Of a DNA stretch of 64,000 bases, positions 17,278 to 25,996 are shown in pieces. The DNA is from Solidesulfovibrio sp. (lineage in GTDB: Bacteria > Desulfobacterota > Desulfovibrionia > Desulfovibrionales > Desulfovibrionaceae). Every line of letters starts with the position of its first letter. The first letter of the stretch is position 1. Made by a program: the position numbers and the translations under genes. The notes beneath the pieces were generated by a model. The model did no database searches. It was not told where the DNA came from and saw only the letters and a program-made list of their open reading frames with translations. The stretch covers positions 1-64,000 of the forward strand of contig NZ_JBCFBA010000006.1 in assembly GCF_038562415.1 (NCBI RefSeq), written 5' to 3'.

Positions 17278-17990
17278 GCGTCCCTCTTTTGCATGGGGTC
17301 CCCGGGCCCGGCGTAGTGAAAGCGGGAGAAATACGCCTCGGGAACGAATCCGTTTTTCACGTACATCCGGCAGGCCGGCTGGTTTTCGATCTCGGTGACC
17401 ACGGTCAGCCGCGCGCAGCCCGCCCGGGCGGCGGCGCGCAGCACCCGGCCCATGAGCGCCGACCCCAGGCCCCGGCGATGCTCCAGCACCGAAACCAGGT
17501 CCACGGCCGCCTCGCCGCCGGCCAGCTTGAAACTCACGAAGCTCGCCCCGGCATAGACCTTGCGGATGGCCGGGGAGGCCAGCGTGTTGCCGATCCAGGC
17601 CGCCTGGAAGCGGTCGCGGCCGGCTTTCGGGGCAAAGGCGTCCAGGCCGAAACGGTCGTAGCGAAAATTGGCCACGTGCCGGGCGATGTCCCCGGGCGCG
17701 AGCCTGTTTTCCGTCGTGTCCAGCGGGTCCGGGCCGTCGGCCAGGCCGGGGTCCACGGGGGAGGCGTAGCGCACCTGCACCGTGACCTTGCGAAAGCCCT
17801 GGGCCTGGAAAAACCGGTCGGCCGCAAGGTCCTCGGCCGCGATGCGGGCATCGGCCATGACGCGCGCCATGGTCCGCAGGCGCGGCAACTCCTCGGCCAG
17901 CACGGCATAGTCATAGGCCGTCACCCGGTAGAAATCGCAGCCAAAGGCCCGCGAATCGAAGTCCTGGCGCGCCAGGCAGGTAAAATTCAT
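17274..17990 (-). CDS. GNAT-family N-acetyltransferase
   Basis: A 238-residue GNAT acetyltransferase. The C-terminal domain has the acetyl-CoA loop HRRGLGSALMGRVL (RxxGxG/A) followed by TVVTEIENQPACRMYVKNGF, typical of sugar-amine acetyltransferases such as WecD/FdtC-like enzymes. The N-terminal part (LARQDFDSRAFGCDFYRV) matches the accessory half of that group. It is sandwiched between hddC and hddA-gmhA with 4-base overlaps on both sides, so it is made with the heptose enzymes, although the standard heptose pathway has no acetyltransferase step. It may acetylate an amino sugar attached to the same glycan. Confidence 0.75.
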   Translation of the reverse strand: MNFTCLARQDFDSRAFGCDFYRVTAYDYAVLAEELPRLRTMARVMADARIAAEDLAADRFFQAQGFRKVTVQVRYASPVDPGLADGPDPLDTTENRLAPGDIARHVANFRYDRFGLDAFAPKAGRDRFQAAWIGNTLASPAIRKVYAGASFVSFKLAGGEAAVDLVSVLEHRRGLGSALMGRVLRAAARAGCARLTVVTEIENQPACRMYVKNGFVPEAYFSRFHYAGPGDPMQKRDA

Positions 17991-18718
17991 GGCTGCCCGC
18001 CACCCCACCGCTTCCCGCCGCCGGCCACGTGGGCATTGGCCGTTTCCAGCTTTTGCGGAGAACCGATGTCCATAACATAGCCGTCCAGCACCTGGCCGTA
18101 AAGCGGTTCCCCGGCGGCGAGCAGGGCCGGAAAGACATCGTGGCCGAAGTCGCAAAAGCCGTTTTCCGGAATGTAGTCGAGGACTTTGGGCGACAGGGCG
18201 TAGACGCCGGCATTGGCCAGATCGGTGAAGGCCACGGGCGGCTTTTCCACGAAGCGGGTGATGCGGCCGGTGGGATCGCGGTCCACCAGGCCGCATTCCG
18301 TGGGGTTGTCCACCCGGTAGAGCCCCACCGTGGCCACGGCGCCGCTGGCCTCGTGGGCGGCGGCAAAGGCGCGCAAGTCCACGTCGAGGTAGACGTCGCC
18401 GTAGAGGACCAGAAAAGGGGCGTCAAAAAAGTCGCGGAAGTTGTTGACCGCCCCGGCCGTGCCGTAAAGCTCGGGCTCCAGGCCGTAGAGCAGGCGCGCG
18501 CCGAAGGCCCCGCCGTTGCCGAAATGGTCCATGACCACATGAGGCAGGTGATGGAGGTTTACGGCCACGTCGGCGATGCCGGCCGCGACGCACAGGCGCA
18601 CCAGATGCTCCAGCACCGGCCGGCCGGCCACGGGCACCATGGGCTTGGGCATGGCGTCGGTGAGCGGCCGCAGCCGCGTGCCGAGCCCGGCTGAAAGAAT
18701 GAGCGCTTTAGTGATCAA
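17987..18718 (-). CDS. hddC: Heptose-1-phosphate nucleotidyltransferase
   Basis: A 243-residue sugar-phosphate nucleotidyltransferase. The signature LSAGLGTRLRPLTDAMPKPM is at residues 8-27, and YGDVYLDVDL holds the metal-binding aspartates. Within this operon the best reading is HddC, which makes GDP-heptose from heptose 1-phosphate; a glucose or mannose nucleotidyltransferase is possible on sequence alone. The start is probably a TTG at 18718 (MITKALILSAG), because GGAGG lies nine bases upstream. That Shine-Dalgarno is supplied by the tail of intergenic repeat copy 3. An ATG inside the repeat (18748) would add ten residues of repeat-encoded sequence and is unlikely. Confidence 0.75.
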   Translation of the reverse strand: MITKALILSAGLGTRLRPLTDAMPKPMVPVAGRPVLEHLVRLCVAAGIADVAVNLHHLPHVVMDHFGNGGAFGARLLYGLEPELYGTAGAVNNFRDFFDAPFLVLYGDVYLDVDLRAFAAAHEASGAVATVGLYRVDNPTECGLVDRDPTGRITRFVEKPPVAFTDLANAGVYALSPKVLDYIPENGFCDFGHDVFPALLAAGEPLYGQVLDGYVMDIGSPQKLETANAHVAGGGKRWGGGQP

Positions 18719-18723
18719 AGGAA

Positions 18724-18776
18724 GATGCCTCCGGCGGCCGGGGGGCATGATGCCCCCCGGACCCCCTCGCAGGGGT
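18724..18776 (-). repeat. Intergenic repeat copy 3 (before hddC)
   Basis: This copy reads on the minus strand with hairpin I (GGGGGGCATCATGCCCCCC) followed by the tail CCGCCGGAGGCATCTT. It is the only copy placed in front of a gene start. The tail GGAGG is the likely ribosome-binding site of hddC. It faces copy 4 as an inverted pair 50 bases apart. Confidence 0.75.
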
Positions 18777-18825
18777 AAATTTACGTGCTGCCTGCCGCTT
18801 CGTCACTTAACCCTTTTCCCCCGTC

Positions 18826-18873
18826 AAGGGGGCCCGGGGGGGATTATCCCCCCCGGCCGCCGGAGGCATCTTT
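18826..18873 (+). repeat. Intergenic repeat copy 4
   Basis: Hairpin I here is GGGGGGATTATCCCCCC, so a C-G pair of the other copies is missing on both arms and pairing is kept. The tail GGCCGCCGGAGGCATC follows. It ends six bases before the purN stop on the minus strand. With copy 3 it forms a large inverted repeat spanning 18724-18873, like a BIME. Confidence 0.75.
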
Positions 18874-18878
18874 CTCCC

Positions 18879-19559
18879 CTAAAATCCACTCTCCAACGGC
18901 GGGCTCACCAGGCACGGGCCGGCCTCGGCCAGATCGGCCAGGGGAAGGCCGGCCGGGGCCAGGCGGGTCTTGCGGCCGTCGATGGACAGCCGGCCGGCGG
19001 CCAGCCAGGCCACGGCCTGCGGGTAGATGCGGTGCTCGAAGGCCAGGATGCGCGCACCCAGGCTCGCCCCGTCGTCGCCCGGCCGGGCCGGCACGGCGGC
19101 CTGGATGACGATGGGGCCGTTGTCCATCTTCTCGTCCACGAAATGGACCGTGGCCCCGGCGACGGTCACGCCGTAGGCGGCCGCGTCGGCGGCACCGCGG
19201 ATGCCGGGAAAGCTCGGCAAAAGGGCCGGGTGGATATTGAGGATGCGGTCGCGGAAGGCGGCGATGAACTGCGGCGCGAGCAGGCGCATGAACCCGGCCA
19301 GGACCACCGCTTCAGCGCCGCTGCCGCGCACGGCCCCGAGCAGGGCCGCGTCGAAGGCGGCCCGGTCCGGGAAGTCGCCGTGGGGCAGGGTCACGGTGGC
19401 CAGGCCGTGGTTTCGGGCCCGGGCCAGGGCCTGGGCCTCGGCCTTGTTGGAAACGACGGCCGTTATCCGGGCGTCGATGCGCCCGGCCTCGATGTGGTCG
19501 ATGATGGCTTGCAGGTTGGAGCCCGACCCGGAGACGAGGACGGCGATGGGCAGGGTCAA
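18879..19559 (-). CDS. purN: Phosphoribosylglycinamide formyltransferase
   Basis: A 226-residue PurN that transfers a formyl group from 10-formyl-tetrahydrofolate to GAR in purine synthesis. The phosphate-binding loop is VLVSGSGSNLQAII near the N-terminus. The catalytic triad region has NIHPALLPSFPG (N and H), and the later stretch GATVHFVDEKMDNGPI carries the Asp. The length is normal. The start is a TTG at 19559, seven bases after GGAGG, and overlaps the cobA-hemD stop (TTGA), so the two are translationally coupled. The C-terminal 30 residues are a little longer than in E. coli PurN. Confidence 0.9.
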   Translation of the reverse strand: MTLPIAVLVSGSGSNLQAIIDHIEAGRIDARITAVVSNKAEAQALARARNHGLATVTLPHGDFPDRAAFDAALLGAVRGSGAEAVVLAGFMRLLAPQFIAAFRDRILNIHPALLPSFPGIRGAADAAAYGVTVAGATVHFVDEKMDNGPIVIQAAVPARPGDDGASLGARILAFEHRIYPQAVAWLAAGRLSIDGRKTRLAPAGLPLADLAEAGPCLVSPPLESGF

Positions 19560-21085
19560 GGGGTGGCCTCCCCGGCGGCGGCCACGGCGTCGGCGATGAC
19601 GGCCTCGGCCAGGGCCGGCACGGTGTAGGCGGCGGCGACCACGTCGGGCACGAAACCGTATTCGCCCAGCGTCTTGGCCGTGATCGGCCCGATGCAAGCC
19701 GTTTTGACCTTGGCCGCCTTGAGCACCTCGGTCGGGATCTTCGCGAAGAAGTTGGTCACGGTGGAGGAGCTGGTGAAGGTCACGTAGCGGATCTCGCCGG
19801 CCTCCATGGCCGCGACGATCTCGGCCGGGTCCCGGTCCACCGGGCGGGTGTCGTAGACGGGCAGCACGGTCACCTCCGCCCCGGCTTCGGCCAGCTTTTC
19901 CGGCAAGACCTCGCGGGCTTCCCGGGCGCGGGGGATGAGGACTTTCGCCCCGGCCACGCCGAGCGCCAGCAGGCCCTCGACGACCGATTCGGCCACGAAG
20001 CGCTCGGGGAGAAAATCGGCCTTAAGGCCCCGCGCGGCGAGCGCCTCGGCCGTGGCCGGGCCGATGGCCGCCAGGCGGATGCCGGCGAAGGCCCGGGCGT
20101 CCAGGCCCTTGGCGTCGATTGCGGCGAAAAAGCATTTCACGCCGTTGGCCGAGGTGAAAATCACCCAGTCGTAGTCGAAAAGGCGATCGATGGCGGCGTG
20201 CACCGGCGCCGGGTCGGCCAGGGGCGCGATTTCGATGGCCGGGAATTCGTGGCAGCAGGCGCCCTGGTCGGCCAAAAGCCGCACCAGGTCGCTGGCCTGC
20301 TCGCGGCTGCGGGTGACGACCACGCCCTGGCCCAGAAGCGGCCGTTTTTCGTACCAGGACAGCGTGTCGCGCAGGGAAACCACGCCGCCGACCACGAACA
20401 GCGACGGCGGGGCGAAGCCGTGCCGGGCCGCTTCCTCGGGCATGGTGGCGAGTGTGGCCACCAGGCTTTTGTGGCGGCAGGTGGTGCCCCAGCGCACCAA
20501 GGCGGCCGGGGTGTCGCCGGGCATGCCGGCGGCCATCAGGTTTTCCGTGATGTGGGGGAGGTTTTTGACCCCCATGAAAAAGACCAGGGTCGAGCCGGAG
20601 GTGGCGAAGGCCTTCCAGTTGAGCGAGCTTTCGGCCTTGGTCGGGTCCTCGTGGCCGGTAATAAACGAGACCGAGGAGCAAAAGGAGCGGTGGGTGATGG
20701 GGATGCCGGCATAGGCCGGGGCGGCCACGGCCGAGGTCACGCCCGGCACCACCTCGAAGGGGCAGCCGGCGGCCACGAGTTCCTCGGCCTCCTCGCCGCC
20801 GCGCCCGAAGACGTAGGGGTCGCCGCCCTTGAGCCGGGCGACCGTCTTGCCGGACTTGGCCATGGCCACGAGGAGTTCGTTGATCCTGTCCTGGGGCAGG
20901 GTGTGGTCGCCGCCCTTCTTGCCGACGTAGTAGATTTCCGCGTCCGGGCGGGCGAAATCAAGAAAGGCCTTGTTGGCCAGGTAGTCGTAGACCACGACGT
21001 CGGCGCGCGACAGGATGTCCTTGGCGCGAAGGGTCAAAAGGCCCGGGTCGCCGGGGCCGGCCCCGAGGAGATAGACTTTGGACAT
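19556..21085 (-). CDS. cobA-hemD: CobA-HemD fusion
   Basis: A 509-residue fusion of uroporphyrinogen-III C-methyltransferase (about 1-245) and uroporphyrinogen-III synthase (about 260-509). The methyltransferase half has VYLLGAGPGDPGLLTLRA and VARLKGGDPYVFGRGGEEAE, the SAM and substrate motifs. The synthase half begins near GQGVVVTRSREQASDLV and includes YVTFTSSSTVTNF. Together they make uroporphyrinogen III and methylate it to precorrin-2, which feeds siroheme (dissimilatory sulfite reductase) and cobalamin. Such fusions are known in Desulfovibrio. I chose the ATG at 21085 because it begins the conserved SKVYLLGAG. It overlaps purN by 4 bases. Confidence 0.92.
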   Translation of the reverse strand: MSKVYLLGAGPGDPGLLTLRAKDILSRADVVVYDYLANKAFLDFARPDAEIYYVGKKGGDHTLPQDRINELLVAMAKSGKTVARLKGGDPYVFGRGGEEAEELVAAGCPFEVVPGVTSAVAAPAYAGIPITHRSFCSSVSFITGHEDPTKAESSLNWKAFATSGSTLVFFMGVKNLPHITENLMAAGMPGDTPAALVRWGTTCRHKSLVATLATMPEEAARHGFAPPSLFVVGGVVSLRDTLSWYEKRPLLGQGVVVTRSREQASDLVRLLADQGACCHEFPAIEIAPLADPAPVHAAIDRLFDYDWVIFTSANGVKCFFAAIDAKGLDARAFAGIRLAAIGPATAEALAARGLKADFLPERFVAESVVEGLLALGVAGAKVLIPRAREAREVLPEKLAEAGAEVTVLPVYDTRPVDRDPAEIVAAMEAGEIRYVTFTSSSTVTNFFAKIPTEVLKAAKVKTACIGPITAKTLGEYGFVPDVVAAAYTVPALAEAVIADAVAAAGEATP

Positions 21086-21230
21086 GGGATCGCCTTTGGC
21101 TGAAGTGGGGAGCCGCGAAAATCGCGACATAGCGGGGAACGCCCCGTCTTTCAAGGGGGCGTGGCCGGGGCTTGGGCCGCGCTTGGGGCGGGGCCGGCCG
21201 ACCGGTGAAAATGCTTTTTAGGGCCGCGGC

Positions 21231-21590
21231 TTACGGGCCGTCGTGCCAGTCCTTCTGCGCCCCGCACAGGCACAGGTTGGCGATGAGGTCGACGACGCAG
21301 TCGCTGGCCAGCCGGCCGTTTCCGGCCACCAGCATGGCCGCCCGGCCCTGGTCCGGCACCATGCCGTTGTCGTAGAGGTAGTTGACGACCACGCGCTTGT
21401 GGCCGTCGGGCAGGAGCGTGACGGACTCCACCGTGACCTCGTAGAGCCCGAGGCTGTGGCAACGCTGCCAGACCTTGGAGAAAAGGGCCAGGTAGCGGGC
21501 TTCGGCGCCGCCCGTGGCCCGTTGGCAGCCCAGGGCCGCGCCCATGAGCACCGCCCCGAGGGCCAGGATGGCCAACGTCTTTTTTCGCAT
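21231..21590 (-). CDS. Small lipoprotein, unknown function
   Basis: A 119-residue protein with a lipoprotein signal peptide (MRKKTLAILALGAVL) and lipobox ALGC with C22 as the lipidated residue. The mature part of about 98 residues carries four further cysteines (CHS, DCVV, CLCG), possibly disulfide-bonded in the periplasm. I do not recognise a family. It is on the same strand as cobA-hemD but 145 bases upstream, so co-transcription is possible. It is divergent from the secreted protein gene at 21725. Confidence 0.7.
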   Translation of the reverse strand: MRKKTLAILALGAVLMGAALGCQRATGGAEARYLALFSKVWQRCHSLGLYEVTVESVTLLPDGHKRVVVNYLYDNGMVPDQGRAAMLVAGNGRLASDCVVDLIANLCLCGAQKDWHDGP

Positions 21591-21724
21591 GCGGGTTCCT
21601 TCGTCCGTTTTGGAAAAAATACATGGAATCCCGAAAACGGCAACCCCGGGGCCGCCCGCCGGCCGGCTTTGACTTCGAGCGGCGATCGTTGCACAACGGG
21701 GACGTTTTGCAAAGGAGGGCCGCC

Positions 21725-22096
21725 ATGACGCCGCCTCGGCTTCCCGGGCGCATCGCGCTTTTCGTGCTGCTCGTATGCGTCCTGGCCGCTCCGGTTTCGG
21801 CCCAGGAGGACTACCGCGCCGTGCTCGGCGACCAGGCCGGCCTGTTTCCGGGCGGGGAGTTCAAGAAGATCTTCCGCTTTCCCAAGGCCACGGTGGTGAC
21901 CTTCGAGACCGGCGAGCCCCCGGCGGCGGTGAGCGCCTTCTACAAAAAGGACCTGACGGCCCGGGGCTGGCAGGTGGAGGTGGACGACGTCAGCGACGCG
22001 GCCGCCTACCTGCTTTTGACCAAAAAGGGCCGGCGCTGCATCGTGGAGGCCCAGCGGGGGCTCCCGGGCCGCACCGGCTTCAGCCTGAGCCTCTAG
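21725..22096 (+). CDS. Small secreted protein, unknown function
   Basis: A 123-residue protein with a clear Sec signal peptide (RIALFVLLVCVLAAPVSAQ, cleavage near residue 26). The mature 97 residues are of mixed alpha/beta type, with VVTFETGEPPAAVSAFYKK and a positively charged C-terminal half. The ATG at 21725 has a strong AGGAGG seven bases upstream. I do not recognise a family; the pattern 'AAVSAFYKKDLTARGWQV' recalls small periplasmic proteins in which a helix precedes a GW turn. AsmA follows 107 bases downstream. Confidence 0.7.
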   Translation: MTPPRLPGRIALFVLLVCVLAAPVSAQEDYRAVLGDQAGLFPGGEFKKIFRFPKATVVTFETGEPPAAVSAFYKKDLTARGWQVEVDDVSDAAAYLLLTKKGRRCIVEAQRGLPGRTGFSLSL

Positions 22097-22203
22097 ACGG
22101 CGGCCCCCAACCTTCCCCCACTCCCCGAGACACCGCCTTGCGCAGCGCCTTGCCCCAAACCCCAACCCCGCGCCCGGGAAGGCCCCACCCCTAGGCCAAG
22201 CCC

Positions 22204-25200
22204 ATGCCGACCACCGCGCCCCAACCGCCGAAGATCGCGGGGAACCTCCGCCGCCTGTCGCGCCTGATCGCCTTGGTGGCCGTCTGCGCCGTGCTGCTGG
22301 TGTTCGTGCTGCCCCTGGCCGCCCGGCAAATCATCGGCCCGGCCAAGCTCAAGGCCGTGGCCGAGCAGGCCCTCACCGACGCCCTGGGCCGGCGCGTGAC
22401 CATCGAGGGCGAGGTTTCGCTGCTGTTCGCGCCCTGGTTCGGCCTGGCCATGGGGCCGGTCAGCGTGGCCGACGCCCCGGGCTTCGGCGACAGCCCCATG
22501 ATCGCCTTCCGCCGCCTGGAGATGACCATCCGCGTGCTGCCGCTTTTTGCCCGCGTCGTCTCGCCGGGCTCGGTGCGGGTGCGCGACCTGCACCTGCACC
22601 TGCGCCGCGACGCCGACGGCCGGGGCAACTGGCAGGACCTGGCCAGGCCCTCGACCGCCCCGGCCCCCGAGGCCCCGGGCTGGGAGATCGCCCCCGAGCC
22701 CCGCGACGTGGAAGTGGAAAACGCCTCGGTGGATTACCGCGACGCGGCCACGGGCCGGACCATGGCCGTGCGGGACGTGCGGCTCAAGACCGGCCACGGC
22801 CAGCCCTTTTCCTTTTCCCTGTCGCTTCGGGCCGAGGGTTTCGCGCCGGGCGGCTATCTCGAAGCCCACGCCCGGGGCAAGGCCGCCATCGACCCGGCCG
22901 GCCGGGGCCTCATCCTCGAAAAAACCATCGTCGAAACCGGGCTCGTCCTGGAAAGCCCGCTGGTCCCGGGCGGCGCCTCGCCCCTGCGCCTGGTCTCGCG
23001 CCTGGCCGCCGCCTACGACCCGGCCACGGACAGCCTGGCCCTGACCGAACTGGACGCCCGGACCGCCGGGGCGCGGCTGACGGGCTCGGCCCTGGTCACG
23101 GACCCGGACGGCGCGGCCAGAATCCGCACCGACCTGGCCCTGGCCCTGGACATGGACGGCGCCTGGCGCGAGCTGCTGGGCCTGGCCGGGGCCGAGGGCC
23201 CGGACAGCCTGGTGGCCGCGCCCTCGGCCCCGGCCAGGGAACCCGCGCCGGGGGCGCCACAGCGGGAGAGCCTGTCGGCCGACAATCCGCCCCCCCCGCC
23301 GGGCCGGGCGGTCCTGTCCCTGCGGGCGGCGGCCGAGGCCGGGCGCCTGGACGTGGAACGCCTCGAACTGGCCCTGCCCAAGGGGCGCCTCACGGGCGAA
23401 GGGCGTTTCGTCGCAGGCGCCCCGTCCCATCTGGACGCGGCCTTCGTGGCCGAGGACGTGGATTTCGACGCCCTGCCCCGGCCGGCCGGGCACGTCGGCT
23501 GGCCCTGGCCGGTGGTCCTGCCGACGAACGGCCGGTGCGACGCCAGGCTGGAGCTTCGCCGCTGCAAGCTGGCCGGCCTGGCCGTCTCCGACGGCCAGGT
23601 CACGGCGCGCGGCCAGGACGGCCTGCTGCGCCTGGCCCCGGCCGCCTTCGTCCTGCCGGGCGGCGTGGCCTCCCTGGACGCCCGCTTCGACGCCGGTCCG
23701 GCGCCGGCCGCCCCAGGCGCGGCCGAGGCGGACCTGGGGCTCGGCCTGGACATCCGGGCCGCCCTCCAGCCGCTGCACGCCCCGGGCGCCACGCCCCAGG
23801 GACCGACCCAAGCCCGCCTCCTGGGCCGGCTGCGCGCCGACGGGGCCAAGGGCAACCTGTCCGCCCAAAGCCCGGACCCGGCCCAGGCCCTGGAGCTGCT
23901 CGGCCTGGGCGGGCTTGTCCCGGCCATGGGGCCCATCGAGGCCAAAAGCGCCTTTTCCGTGACCCCGGGCGACGGCCGCGCCGTGGCCCGGGCGGCGCTT
24001 TCGGGCCTGGAGGCCAAGCTCGCCGGCGCGGCCCTGCGCGGCCGGGTCGGCTATGACGCCGCGGCCTCCCCCAACCTCGATTTCGACCTGGCCCTGGACA
24101 GCCTGGACCTGGACCGCCTGGGCGGCCTGGCCGGGCTGGCCGCGCCGGGTGGCGGCCAGCCCGCCGCGCGGGCGCAGGCCGAGGGCAGGCTGCGCATCGA
24201 GCGCCTGGCCGGCCGGGGCGTCGAGGCCCGCAACCTCGCCCTGGGGCTCGCCCTGGGCGGCGGCCGGTGGGAGGCCGCCGTCAACGGCGGCGAACTGTTC
24301 GGCGGGCGGCTTTCGGGCAAGATCGAGGCCGAACCGGCCGGGCGCGTCACCGGCAGCCTGCAACTGGCCGGGGCCGAGGCCAGGCGCCTGCCCGGCGGCC
24401 CGGGCCTGTCCGGGGCGCTGGCGGCCAAGGCCACGATCGAGGGCACGCTCGGCACCAAACACCACCCCGCCGGGCTGACCGCCGCCATTGAGGCCGAAGC
24501 CCCCCAACTGGGCTACGCCGCCGGGGGCAGGAACCAAAGCCTGACCGGGGTCAAGGCCGCGCTGGCCGTCAAGGCCAAGCGGGCCGGCACCGAGGGTTTC
24601 GACGGCGAGGCCGGCCTGACCGCCTCCCTGGCGACGGGCCTGGGGCTGCGCGAGGCCCGCCTGACCGCTTCCGGCCCCTGGTCCCTGGACGCCTCGGGCC
24701 GGCCGCGCGAATCCCAGCCCGTCAAGATCGAGGCCACGGGCCTGGCCCGCCTGACCGAGGCCGGCAAGCCGGTCAAGGTCTCCCTGGCCGGCCAAGTGAC
24801 CCCGGAGGCGGACGGCGGCTTTTCCGCCGCCGACCTGCGCCTGGACGCCGGCGGGCTGGGGGCCGCGGTCAAGCTCGCCCGCAAGGCCGGCGACGGCGGC
24901 CAGACGACCTTCAGCCTGGACACCGGCCCCTTTTCCCCGCGCAAGGCCCTGGCCGACTGGGGCGCCGCCCTGCCGGCGGGGCTTCCCGCCGACCGGCTGG
25001 CCAAGGGCTCCCTGTCCTTTTCGGGCGCCATCGCCGGAGGCAACTGGGACATCAAGCGCCTGGCCCTTTCCGTCGACGACGTGAACGTCACCGGCTCGGC
25101 CAGCCTGGTCGGCGGCGACCCCAAACGCGGCAAATGGGACCTGCACGTGGACCGGCTCGACTGCGACGCCTATTTTCCGCACCAGCCGACCTCGGGGCCA

Positions 25201-25989
25201 CCGCCCCCGGCCGAGCGGCGCAAGCCCCTGGACCTGCGCCTGATGCGCGAACTGGCCCTGGAGGCCCGGGCTCACATCGGCTGGCTCAGGAAGGGCAACG
25301 TCACCTTCGACGCCACGACGGTGACAGCCGGCGCCAAGGGCGGCCAGTTCACCTACCGCCAGGAATCGCCGCGCTTCTACGGCGGCCGGTTTTCCGCCGA
25401 CATCCGGGGCGACGCCCGCGACACGGCGCTTAAGACCCTGATCGAACTCAAGCTCGAAAGCATCGAGATCGCCCGGTTCCTGCGGGACTGGGCCGAGGGC
25501 GACACCCTGGATTCCGGCTCCTCCACCTTCATCCTGGCCGGGCGCACCAGCGGCGAAAACGAGGAGGAACTGCGCGCCAACCTGGCCGGCAACGCCAGCC
25601 TGCAAGTCACCCGGGGGGCGCTTAAGGTCCGCGAGCCGGCCAAGCCCGGCGGCCAGCCCACCTCGGAAAACATCCCCTTCGACGTCTTCTCCTCGTCCTG
25701 GTTCTCCAAGGGCGGCGTGGCCCACACCGACGACTTCCGCATCGAGAGCCCGCGCATGCGCGTGACCGGCAAGGGCTTCGTGGACCTGCGCGACGAGACC
25801 ATCAACCTGTCCCTGGCCGCCGCCCTGACCAGCGGCGGCGAGGTCCCGGCCACCATCATCGGCCCCCTGGACGGCCCCAAACTCACCATCGACCGCAGCA
25901 AGCTTCTGGGCGACTTGGTCTACCGCCTGCTCCAGGGCATCGTCAGCATTCCCGGCAAGGCCGTCACCCGCATCCTGCAGATCCGGTAA
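22204..25989 (+). CDS. AsmA family protein
   Basis: A 1261-residue AsmA-family protein. The N-terminus has an arginine-rich start and one membrane anchor (about 20-42), then the AsmA N-terminal pattern [24 protein letters not shown]. The long middle is repetitive beta-rich sequence of the kind that forms the lipid-transport groove of AsmA/YhdP-like proteins. The C-terminal AsmA_2-type region (about 1030-1250) has [18 protein letters not shown]-type repeats. These proteins sit in the inner membrane facing the periplasm and help move phospholipids toward the outer membrane. No good Shine-Dalgarno is visible before the ATG at 22204. The gene is seven bases upstream of the CgeB-like gene. Confidence 0.85.
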   Translation: MPTTAPQPPKIAGNLRRLSRLIALVAVCAVLLVFVLPLAARQIIGPAKLKAVAEQALTDALGRRVTIEGEVSLLFAPWFGLAMGPVSVADAPGFGDSPMIAFRRLEMTIRVLPLFARVVSPGSVRVRDLHLHLRRDADGRGNWQDLARPSTAPAPEAPGWEIAPEPRDVEVENASVDYRDAATGRTMAVRDVRLKTGHGQPFSFSLSLRAEGFAPGGYLEAHARGKAAIDPAGRGLILEKTIVETGLVLESPLVPGGASPLRLVSRLAAAYDPATDSLALTELDARTAGARLTGSALVTDPDGAARIRTDLALALDMDGAWRELLGLAGAEGPDSLVAAPSAPAREPAPGAPQRESLSADNPPPPPGRAVLSLRAAAEAGRLDVERLELALPKGRLTGEGRFVAGAPSHLDAAFVAEDVDFDALPRPAGHVGWPWPVVLPTNGRCDARLELRRCKLAGLAVSDGQVTARGQDGLLRLAPAAFVLPGGVASLDARFDAGPAPAAPGAAEADLGLGLDIRAALQPLHAPGATPQGPTQARLLGRLRADGAKGNLSAQSPDPAQALELLGLGGLVPAMGPIEAKSAFSVTPGDGRAVARAALSGLEAKLAGAALRGRVGYDAAASPNLDFDLALDSLDLDRLGGLAGLAAPGGGQPAARAQAEGRLRIERLAGRGVEARNLALGLALGGGRWEAAVNGGELFGGRLSGKIEAEPAGRVTGSLQLAGAEARRLPGGPGLSGALAAKATIEGTLGTKHHPAGLTAAIEAEAPQLGYAAGGRNQSLTGVKAALAVKAKRAGTEGFDGEAGLTASLATGLGLREARLTASGPWSLDASGRPRESQPVKIEATGLARLTEAGKPVKVSLAGQVTPEADGGFSAADLRLDAGGLGAAVKLARKAGDGGQTTFSLDTGPFSPRKALADWGAALPAGLPADRLAKGSLSFSGAIAGGNWDIKRLALSVDDVNVTGSASLVGGDPKRGKWDLHVDRLDCDAYFPHQPTSGPPPPAERRKPLDLRLMRELALEARAHIGWLRKGNVTFDATTVTAGAKGGQFTYRQESPRFYGGRFSADIRGDARDTALKTLIELKLESIEIARFLRDWAEGDTLDSGSSTFILAGRTSGENEEELRANLAGNASLQVTRGALKVREPAKPGGQPTSENIPFDVFSSSWFSKGGVAHTDDFRIESPRMRVTGKGFVDLRDETINLSLAAALTSGGEVPATIIGPLDGPKLTIDRSKLLGDLVYRLLQGIVSIPGKAVTRILQIR

Positions 25990-25996
25990 GCCCGCC

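Noticed and set aside
18718-18748. An ATG start for hddC inside the repeat palindrome
   Set aside because: It would add ten repeat-coded residues (MPPGRRRHLP) and has no Shine-Dalgarno. The TTG at 18718 has GGAGG at nine bases and begins the conserved sequence.
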